Source: Thalassoroseus pseudoceratinae
Lineage (GTDB): Bacteria; Planctomycetota; Planctomycetia; Planctomycetales; Planctomycetaceae
Assembly (NCBI RefSeq): GCF_011634775.1
Contig: NZ_JAALXT010000002.1
Span: 1,116,001 to 1,180,000, forward strand
Length of the DNA: 64,000 nucleotides
Direction of reading: 5' to 3'
The notes beneath the pieces are model-generated. The model was not told the DNA's origin. It did not search any database and saw only the letters and a list, made by a program, of their open reading frames with translations. Below, piece after piece: positions 58,611-64,000 of this stretch (its first letter is position 1; the number at the start of each line of letters is the position of its first letter). A program made the translations under genes and the position numbers.

Positions 58611-59042
58611 CTAAAGCGTCGGTACTGTGCCGTCGGATTTCAGGGGAATGTCGACCGTTTGCGAGCCGGATTTGACTTCGATCTTCAATTCCGATTCCGT
58701 GTTGTAGCTGGCTGGCAGCTTTTCGTATTGCTTTGGTGTTTCGCCGTCTTGGGCTTCTGGCTGGATTCGCGTGACACGAATCGTGTGCTCGCCGACTTCC
58801 GCACCGTCCCGCTCGGCATCGTAGACCAGAAGGTATGACCCGTCTTCGCTGGTGTAGCCGGTCGATGTCGTCCCACCACTCGTGGGCACGAATGCAACTT
58901 CTGCGTCGGAAAGCGGCTCGCCGTCGAGTGTGACTTTGCCGGTCACCTCGCCGACTTCGGCTCCGCCAAATGCTCCACACCCCACACTCAGGGTGAGAAT
59001 TCCACACGTGAATGCTTTCCAAACGAATCCACGGAACGCCAT
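58611..59042 (-). CDS. Small lipoprotein with carboxypeptidase-regulatory-like domain
   Basis: The product has 143 residues. The signal peptide ends in the lipobox LSVGC. The mature part is one beta-sandwich of the transthyretin/CarboxypepD-reg type: GEVTGKVTLDGEPLSDAEVAFVP, GYTSEDGSYLLVYD, GEHTIRVTRI and VDIPLK. AGGAG lies 10 bp before the ATG. In planctomycetes such lipoproteins are very often encoded next to DUF1559 genes, as here, and may work with them at the cell surface; no direct evidence exists in the sequence. The two genes are convergent with a terminator between them. Confidence 0.85.
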   Translation of the reverse strand: MAFRGFVWKAFTCGILTLSVGCGAFGGAEVGEVTGKVTLDGEPLSDAEVAFVPTSGGTTSTGYTSEDGSYLLVYDAERDGAEVGEHTIRVTRIQPEAQDGETPKQYEKLPASYNTESELKIEVKSGSQTVDIPLKSDGTVPTL

Positions 59043-59132
59043 GGTTCAATTACTCCTGTTGAATTGTTGAGTCTTGTTTTTTGCCACACGCTGAGTGTTT
59101 AGTTCGGTTTGGCCAGCGTGTTTACCTTTCAG

Positions 59133-59966
59133 TCACTTTTTTGTGTCCGTCACTGTCGTGGTCTCCGCCGTCAGGTTTGACTTTGGACGGAAGTAATCCA
59201 GGGTCTGCTTGGCGACCATTTTTCGCGGAGCAAAACGCACGAGCAGCGAGCGGATGTAGTTCATCTTGCCGGGGATTGCGTAGAGCCGTCGTTTTTCCAT
59301 CGCACGTAGCGCTTTGCGAACGACCGCATCGGGAGTTTGCGAGGAGTGCTTCTTCAGCCAATTGGGCACGCCGGCCACATCGAAGAAATTCGTTTTGGTG
59401 ACGCCGGGGCACAATGCCATCACTGTCACGCCTCGATCACGGACCTCGGCCCAGATCGATTCGCTGAAGTGCAACACGTACGCCTTGCTGGCCGCGTAAG
59501 CTCCCATCCATGCCACCGGCTGAAACGCTGCGACCGAGGAGACATTCACAATCGCCCCGTGCCCCCGTCCTAACATTTGAGGCAGGAACCGATAGGTCAA
59601 CTCGGTCAAAGCTTGGATATTGACGTCGACCAGTTGCCGGATAGTCGCCGGATCGGTTCGCTCGACTTCACCGACCGACGCAAAACCGGCGTTGTTGATC
59701 AGCAGTTCGATTTCAATTTGACGCTTCTGAATCTCCGCCGCTAGCTCTTCGATCTGATCGGCTTGGGATAAGTCGCATGGAATCACCACGGATCGTGTTC
59801 CGTGTTGCGTGTCGAGTTCGGCGGCAAGTTCCTCCATGGCCTCTTGACGCCGAGCGACCAAGACCAAGTGCATGCCACGCGCCGCCAATCGCCGCGCGAA
59901 CGCCGCTCCGATTCCGGAGGACGCACCGGTCACCAAGGCCCACCGATCCGCATATGTGTCCAGCAA
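59133..59966 (-). CDS. SDR-family dehydrogenase (DltE/YqjQ-like)
   Basis: The product has 277 residues. A TTG start at 59966 is chosen because AAGGAG lies exactly 7 bp upstream and the Rossmann strand follows at once ([16 protein letters not shown]); the open frame to 60158 reads as non-coding. Motifs: TGASSGIG cofactor loop, NNAGF, catalytic Ser in [16 protein letters not shown] (Tyr and Lys) and [11 protein letters not shown]. The C-terminal extension ([23 protein letters not shown]) is typical of the DltE-like group that often acts on lipids or is membrane-associated. Substrate unknown. It is divergent from nnrE. Confidence 0.87.
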   Translation of the reverse strand: MLDTYADRWALVTGASSGIGAAFARRLAARGMHLVLVARRQEAMEELAAELDTQHGTRSVVIPCDLSQADQIEELAAEIQKRQIEIELLINNAGFASVGEVERTDPATIRQLVDVNIQALTELTYRFLPQMLGRGHGAIVNVSSVAAFQPVAWMGAYAASKAYVLHFSESIWAEVRDRGVTVMALCPGVTKTNFFDVAGVPNWLKKHSSQTPDAVVRKALRAMEKRRLYAIPGKMNYIRSLLVRFAPRKMVAKQTLDYFRPKSNLTAETTTVTDTKK

Positions 59967-60145
59967 GCTGGAACTCCTTGCTTGTCCATCAATTGCAATC
60001 ACTTCCAAACCACATCCTACCACGCAGGCGATCCCCACGGAACCGACAGAGCCAGCGGGAGTCCACATCCCGGCTGGATACGCGAATCCCTGAGGATTTG
60101 GTAGAGTTAGAGTGGTTGGGGTCGCAATTGAGAAAGGAGGCCGAC

Positions 60146-60823
60146 ATGCATCAGCCACTCAGTCGTGAGGATGTTCGAGCCGTCGATCGGCGTGCCATCG
60201 AGGAATACGGAATGCCCGGTGTGGCTCTAATGGAGAATGCCGGACGCAACACGGCCGAATGGCTGTGGGAGTCGGAACTGGTTGATCGTCCATTACGTGA
60301 GAACGTCATCGTTTGTGCTGGCAAAGGAAACAACGGCGGTGATGGGTTCGTGATTGCTCGGCATCTGGAGAACCGAGGAGTTGCCGTCCGTGTGTTACTG
60401 TTTGCGAGCCTCGATGACATCCAAGGTGATGCCGCTATCAACCTGAAGATTCTTCAGCATGCTGGCACACCGTTGGCTGTTTGGGGCGGTGACGTGGATG
60501 AAGGGAAACTGCGGGAGCAACTATCCTCTGCCACCTGGATCGTGGATGCTCTGCTGGGCAACGGTGTGCAGGGAGAAATCCGTGAACCGTTCGGCACGGT
60601 CATTCGTTCAATCAACGAAGCGAAGGCGTCTGTATTGGCGGTCGATCTCCCTTCGGGGTTGGACTGCGATACCGGCGAACCGCTCGGTGAATGCATTCGA
60701 GCCAATCGCACTGCGACGTTCGTCGCTCCGAAACTGGGTTTCTCGCAGCCATCGGCCAAACCGTTTCTGGGCGAAGTTCGTGTGATTGACATCGGGGCAC
60801 CGAAAGCCGCCCTGCCCAATTGA
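60146..60823 (+). CDS. nnrE: NAD(P)H-hydrate epimerase (NnrE / YjeF N-terminal domain)
   Basis: The product has 225 residues. It interconverts the R and S forms of damaged NAD(P)H hydrate for repair. An ideal ribosome site, AAAGGAGG, stands 5 bp before ATG 60146. Motifs: [21 protein letters not shown], the loop [40 protein letters not shown] with the catalytic Asp, and [14 protein letters not shown]. Only the epimerase half is present; the ADP/ATP-dependent dehydratase (NnrD) that is fused in many bacteria is not here. It starts a run of three plus-strand genes. Confidence 0.93.
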   Translation: MHQPLSREDVRAVDRRAIEEYGMPGVALMENAGRNTAEWLWESELVDRPLRENVIVCAGKGNNGGDGFVIARHLENRGVAVRVLLFASLDDIQGDAAINLKILQHAGTPLAVWGGDVDEGKLREQLSSATWIVDALLGNGVQGEIREPFGTVIRSINEAKASVLAVDLPSGLDCDTGEPLGECIRANRTATFVAPKLGFSQPSAKPFLGEVRVIDIGAPKAALPN

Positions 60824-60842
60824 ACTTCTGATTCCGCCCGCT

Positions 60843-61889
60843 ATGAATCGTCCTGCCTCATCGTCTGACCGCTCGAACAGTTGGCCGGAGATTCCGGACC
60901 TGTTCCAGTGTCTGGTGACCCTCATTCAGCAAGTGCCCATCGGTTGTGTGACAACGTACGGTGACTTGGCCGATGCGTTGGGCGATCGTAAGGCGGCACG
61001 TTGGGTCGGCGAATTCTTGTTGTCACCGGAATGGGCCAAGCAAGTTCCTAGACATCGCGTCGTACTTGCCAACGGAGACCTGGGCCGGTTCTATGCCGAA
61101 TCGGTTCAACCCGATGAGGAACCAACCATGACGGAGCAAGATGCCAAGTCGTTGCGGCTGATCGAGGAAGGAATCGAAGTTCGGGATGGTCGCGTCGACT
61201 TGGATCGCTATCGCTTCAATGACTTCGAGACTTCATCCCCGTTGACCGTTCTGCGGACCTTCCAGGAGGGTTTGCACGGGGACTTGGTTGTCGAACCGTA
61301 TCCGGGAACGCCCACCGAGATCGCCGCGGTCGATCTTTCGTATGTCGGCGACGGTCGAGCCGTTGCATGTTATGCCGTCGTCGAGACGGCATGTGGTCAG
61401 CTTGTGTGGACGCACACGGTGTGTCAGCCGGTTCGATTTCCCTACATCACCGGCTACCTCGCCTTCCGAGAGGTCCCGGTGCTGCTCGAGTTGCTGAAAC
61501 AAGTCAGGGCTCAGCGGCCGGTCGCCGAGGTCGTGTTCGTTGATGGCAATGGCCGACTTCATCCGAGACGAGCGGGGATCGCTTGCCAACTGGGTGTCTG
61601 GGCGGGCATCCGCACGGTTGGGGTTGGCAAGAAACTGCTCTGTGGTCGGGTGGACCAAGACAGCGTCAAGTCAGACGCTTCGCAACCAGTTATGGATGGA
61701 GACGAGCTTCTCGGCACTGCGATGCGAGCCACTGACAAGAACCGGCCCATCTTCGTCTCGCCAGGGCACCGCATCGACGTGGCGGATGCGACGCGACTGG
61801 CGAACCTGCTTTTCCACGGGCATCGTCTGCCGGAGCCTATTTTCCATGCGGATGCGATCAGTCGTCTCGAGGCGAAAAAACTTCCGTAG
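60843..61889 (+). CDS. Alkyltransferase-like domain fused to endonuclease V
   Basis: The product has 348 residues. The N-terminal 90 residues match the DNA-binding domain of O6-alkylguanine alkyltransferases (LIQQVPIGCVTTYGDLADAL, ARWVGEFL), but the acceptor motif PCHRV reads PRHRV with Arg70, as in alkyltransferase-like (ATL) proteins that bind but do not repair alkylated guanine. Residues about 140-348 are endonuclease V with all four metal residues: Asp164 (AVDLSY), Glu210 (AFREVP), Asp234 (FVDGNG), His240 (HPRR). EndoV nicks next to deaminated adenine (inosine). It starts 19 bp after nnrE. ATG 60843 is used; the frame is open upstream into nnrE. Confidence 0.9.
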   Translation: MNRPASSSDRSNSWPEIPDLFQCLVTLIQQVPIGCVTTYGDLADALGDRKAARWVGEFLLSPEWAKQVPRHRVVLANGDLGRFYAESVQPDEEPTMTEQDAKSLRLIEEGIEVRDGRVDLDRYRFNDFETSSPLTVLRTFQEGLHGDLVVEPYPGTPTEIAAVDLSYVGDGRAVACYAVVETACGQLVWTHTVCQPVRFPYITGYLAFREVPVLLELLKQVRAQRPVAEVVFVDGNGRLHPRRAGIACQLGVWAGIRTVGVGKKLLCGRVDQDSVKSDASQPVMDGDELLGTAMRATDKNRPIFVSPGHRIDVADATRLANLLFHGHRLPEPIFHADAISRLEAKKLP

Positions 61890-61983
61890 GGCATGTCCGA
61901 TCGTATGGGGACCGTCTACAATCCCTCGCAGGGTTAGAGCGTCTTTCCCCAGGGTCGAGTCGGAACGAAACGGTTGCAGTGCT

Positions 61984-62769
61984 ATGAGTGTCGTCAAGAG
62001 TTTCTCGGTTGAGTGCATCATCGAACCGGCGTTGGCACCCCATCGAACGCGGTTGTTGGCCCATCCGATTTACGACGCCGTTCAAGACCTGCCGTCCGTT
62101 CGCACCTTCATGCGAAGCCACGTGTTTGCGGTTTGGGATTTCATGTCCCTTCTCAAACGATTGCAAACCGAGGTCACATACACCGCCCTACCCTGGCAAC
62201 CACCCGCTGATCCCTCGTTGGCTCGTTTCGTGAACGAGATCGTCCTCGGTGAAGAAACCGACGAAGATGGTCACGGTGGTTATTGCAGTCACTTCGAGCT
62301 CTATCGATCCGCGATGGACGAACTCCACGCGGACGGTGGGCCGATTGATGCTTTCTTGTCCTCAGTGAAATCGGGGACTTCCGCAGCGGATGCATTGGGC
62401 ACCGTCGACATCCCTGAGGCGACCCGCGAATTCACGCTTGCGAATCTGGATGTCGCCGGGAACGCCCTACCCCATGAAGTTGCGGCGGCGTTCTGCTTCG
62501 GACGGGAAGATATCATCCCCGAGATGTTCAATCGACTGGTTCGTTCCTTGCCGTCGGAGAATCAATCGGTTCAACGACTGGCCTACTATCTTGAACGGCA
62601 CATCGAACTGGACGGCGACGAACACGGACCGCTCGCCATTCGCTTGGTCACGCAACTTTGCGGACAGAACGAACAGGCATGGCAGCAAGCCACGGATGCC
62701 GCAATCGCCGCGATCGAACTTCGCATTCGATTGTGGGACGGCGTGTTGGCCGCCATTCAGGACCAGTAG
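61984..62769 (+). CDS. DUF3050 family protein (heme-oxygenase-like fold)
   Basis: The product has 261 residues. Family signatures are clear: LLAHPIYDAVQDLPSVRTFMRSHVFAVWDFMSLLKRLQ, FVNEIVLGEETDEDG, YCSHFELYRSAMDELHADGG, AAAFCFGREDIIPEMFNRLV and YYLERHIELDGDEHGPLA. The spaced His and Glu residues (SHVF, GEETDE, SHFELY, ERHIELDGDEH) fit the di-metal or heme-oxygenase-like helical fold, whose members are oxygenases or oxidases in other families. The reaction is not known. The frame is open upstream but overlaps the endonuclease gene in another frame, so ATG 61984 is used. Confidence 0.82.
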   Translation: MSVVKSFSVECIIEPALAPHRTRLLAHPIYDAVQDLPSVRTFMRSHVFAVWDFMSLLKRLQTEVTYTALPWQPPADPSLARFVNEIVLGEETDEDGHGGYCSHFELYRSAMDELHADGGPIDAFLSSVKSGTSAADALGTVDIPEATREFTLANLDVAGNALPHEVAAAFCFGREDIIPEMFNRLVRSLPSENQSVQRLAYYLERHIELDGDEHGPLAIRLVTQLCGQNEQAWQQATDAAIAAIELRIRLWDGVLAAIQDQ

Positions 62770-62804
62770 TCGCCGGTCATCGGGGAAAGACGTCGCTGAT
62801 ATCC

Positions 62805-62818
62805 GTTTCACGTGAAAC
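62805..62818. promoter_or_regulatory. parS centromere site, copy 1
   Basis: GTTTCACGTGAAAC is the perfect 14-bp core of the chromosomal parS site bound by ParB. With its flanks (C..A) it matches the 16-bp consensus TGTTTCACGTGAAACA at 15 positions. It is intergenic, 36 bp after the DUF3050 gene. Confidence 0.9.
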
Positions 62819-62863
62819 AGAGTTCGCAAGCGGGGCAACCATTCCAACTCGCCGACTCGGTCC

Positions 62864-62877
62864 GTTTCACGTGAAAC
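62864..62877. promoter_or_regulatory. parS centromere site, copy 2
   Basis: A second identical GTTTCACGTGAAAC core lies 59 bp (centre to centre) from copy 1, with the same flanking bases. Two full sites so close together in intergenic DNA cannot be chance. ParB loads at such sites, spreads, recruits SMC-ScpAB and drives origin segregation with ParA. Confidence 0.9.
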
Positions 62878-62921
62878 ACCCTAACCTGCCACCAGTTGGG
62901 AAACGCGTGGTCTTCGAACGA

Positions 62922-62960
62922 AAAAAGCCCGCCTCCATGGGTCAGATGGAAGCGGGCTTT
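62922..62960 (-). terminator. Intrinsic terminator for the Flp pilin transcript
   Basis: GCCCGC/GCGGGC with TCCAT/ATGGA form a long stem between 62922 and 62960. On the minus strand it is followed by six T, so it ends transcription coming from the pilin gene at 63111-63440; on the plus strand the T-run is only three bases. Confidence 0.85.
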
Positions 62961-63110
62961 CGGGCAACTTGCCAGGTGTCCGGGGTCAGCGGACAGCTCG
63001 GGTCAGCGAGCAGAAGCGGTGAGAGACAGGTCTCGTCCAGTCAAAGCGGCGGTGAGATTCGGGTCGGTCCATTCGGGCGGCGGTGAGTTTCGAGTTAGGT
63101 GGCGGTTCTC

Positions 63111-63440
63111 TTAGTAGTTCTTGCCGGAGCCTTTCGGTGCTTCCGGTCGTGGGCCGAAGTCGCAGGAGATGTCGTGCTGCGAGTCGCCCTCGTCTCGATG
63201 GTCGCGGAACTTGCTACCAACCAGTTGCCCTTTGCAGCCGGTGAATCCGGAGAAGGAGTAGCTTTGGTTGACGCTGCCGATCGCAGCTCCGACATCATTC
63301 AGCTCTCCATTCACGCTATTGGCAATTTCCGATAAGCCCACCACCAATCCCAGTACGAGAATCGTGGCAATCAGGATCAACTCAGCGGAGACAATGAAAC
63401 CGGCTTCGTCGTTCAGCAAGGCGGTGGCGAGGTTAGTCAT
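63111..63440 (-). CDS. Flp/Fap-type pilin-like protein
   Basis: The product has 109 residues. The N-terminus resembles type IVb (Flp) prepilins: a short polar leader, then a hydrophobic helix with Glu at the fifth position (GFIVSAELILIATILVLGLVVGLSEI). After residue 45 comes a polar, Gly/Ser/Asp-rich part with two Cys (GCKGQ, SCDFG) that could form a disulfide. Flp pilins assemble into thin tad-type adhesion pili after cleavage by a prepilin peptidase. No tad genes are in the window; the nearest related gene is the degenerate GspE-like protein at 39 kb. Its ATG overlaps the stop of a short upstream frame. Confidence 0.72.
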   Translation of the reverse strand: MTNLATALLNDEAGFIVSAELILIATILVLGLVVGLSEIANSVNGELNDVGAAIGSVNQSYSFSGFTGCKGQLVGSKFRDHRDEGDSQHDISCDFGPRPEAPKGSGKNY

Positions 63441-63499
63441 GGTGAAGGCTTTCTTTTGATATGAGGCAGTTGCTCGAAGTTGTTCTTGTTGTGAGCCAT
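63437..63499 (-). CDS. Candidate 20-codon upstream ORF overlapping the pilin start
   Basis: An ATG at 63499 opens a 20-residue frame (MAHNKNNFEQ, basic C-terminus) whose TGA overlaps the pilin ATG as ATGA. This layout is typical of translational coupling or leader-peptide control. There is no strong ribosome site before it, so the call rests on the exact overlap only. Confidence 0.25.
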   Translation of the reverse strand: MAHNKNNFEQLPHIKRKPSP

Positions 63500-63852
63500 C
63501 GTTTGGCTGATGATTGGTTGTAAAGCAGACGGAATGCCAAACCGCGGAACTCGATCAGAAACTTGAACAACCAGTGTTTGACTCGTGTCGTAAACTCAGC
63601 GCGCCAAGAGACTTGCGGGATTGCCAGAAAATCGAATCGATGTTCAACCGGCTTAACACGGCCAAACGGCCAATGTTGCCCTTTTCCAACAGTGGATTGG
63701 CCAAAGTTCGGGCCACGCGTTTTTAGTCCATAGCGGACATCGAGTTCCGATCAATGTGGCCAAGATGCAACATGATGCCGGTTTCCCACACGGTTGAATC
63801 CGACCGGATCAGACGCGGTCAAAAAAATCCCATGAAATCTGAGCTGGGACAG
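63500..63852. other. Intergenic region between pilin and tRNA-Gly
   Basis: About 350 bp divergent space. A plus-strand frame of 70 codons at 63514-63726 has no ribosome site and no recognisable protein character; I do not call it. No hairpin or repeat is evident apart from an A-run near 63820. Confidence 0.3.
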
Positions 63853-63880
63853 TTGACTCCACGCGAGATTAATTCATAAT
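63853..63880 (+). promoter_or_regulatory. Sigma-70 promoter for tRNA-Gly
   Basis: TTGACT (63853-63858) and CATAAT (63875-63880) match the -35 and -10 consensus at five of six positions each, with a 16-bp spacer. The tRNA begins 33 bp after the -10 box, giving a short 5' leader to be removed by RNase P. Confidence 0.65.
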
Positions 63881-63912
63881 CCCATTACGCGAGGCGTGAT
63901 TACCTCCACCAC

Positions 63913-63985
63913 GCGGGTGTAGCTCAGTTGGTAGAGCGTCTGCTTGCCATGCAGAAGGCCGAGAGTTCAAGTCTCTTCACCCGCT
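63913..63985 (+). tRNA. tRNA-Gly (anticodon GCC)
   Basis: A 73-nt cloverleaf: acceptor stem GCGGGTG/CACCCGC with discriminator T, D arm GCTC..GAGC with the AGTTGGTA loop, anticodon stem CTGC/GCAG with loop TTGCCAT (anticodon GCC, reads GGC/GGT), and T arm GAGAG..CTCTT with TTCAAGT. The 3' CCA is not encoded; a short T-rich sequence follows. Confidence 0.95.
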
Positions 63986-64000
63986 CTTTTTATCTACAAC

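Noticed and set aside
63514-63726. A 70-codon plus-strand ORF before the tRNA
   Set aside because: No ribosome site and no protein-like character; it lies in the divergent space after the pilin gene.

Overview
The window reads as chromosomal DNA of a planctomycete (order Planctomycetales, moderately GC-rich). The evidence is the gene families: a DUF1549/DUF1553 gene followed by a DUF1501 gene, a DUF1559 pseudopilin-type protein next to a small lipoprotein, many Tat-exported beta-propeller proteins, a DUF1570-type metallopeptidase, a PhoD-like phosphatase, and small zinc-ribbon membrane proteins. There is no phage, insertion sequence, integrase or CRISPR array. Gene content is mostly housekeeping or lineage-typical, with short intergenic spaces and mixed strands.

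Layout. 0-4 kb: a cut hypothetical gene, a Cys-rich lipoprotein, a zinc-ribbon membrane protein, a secreted protein and chorismate mutase (aroH). 4-14.3 kb: a 1239-residue membrane protein with ten DPLDxLF motifs and DUF11-like domains, then a minus-strand run of PhoD-like phosphatase, NHL propeller, TolC-like lipoprotein and Gfo/Idh/MocA oxidoreductase. 14.4-25.4 kb: RNase R, SDR, cytochrome c, TPR protein, glycosyltransferase, two beta-propellers, a TPR protein and HtrA with a terminator-like hairpin in its leader. 25.5-31 kb: a metallopeptidase translationally coupled to a tandem kinase/pseudokinase, a PLP-homeostasis protein, a PilZ-like protein, and a divergent NRAMP protein behind a perfect FNR-type box. 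31-41.8 kb: purN, ftsH, RNase D, a SWIM-SNF2 helicase, a GspE-like protein with destroyed nucleotide-binding motifs, and a LeuA-like synthase. 41.8-48 kb: a redox-dead thioredoxin-fold protein, queC, and a GNAT-nitrilase fusion. 48-54 kb: fliD-fliS, scpB, a zinc-motif membrane protein and a Crp/Fnr regulator. 54-60 kb: DUF1549/DUF1501 pair, DUF1559 protein, lipoprotein and SDR. 60-64 kb: nnrE, an alkyltransferase-like/endonuclease V fusion, DUF3050, two parS sites, a Flp-type pilin and tRNA-Gly(GCC).

The most notable points are two near-perfect parS centromere sites 59 bp apart with no parAB nearby; the DNA-repair fusion lacking the alkyl-acceptor cysteine; and several proteins whose catalytic or ligand residues are missing while the fold looks kept (GspE-like, second kinase domain, thioredoxin domain, NRAMP). 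The DPLDxLF repeat protein and two regulatory leaders (htrA, flp) are also worth testing. All functional assignments come from reading motifs; no database search was run.
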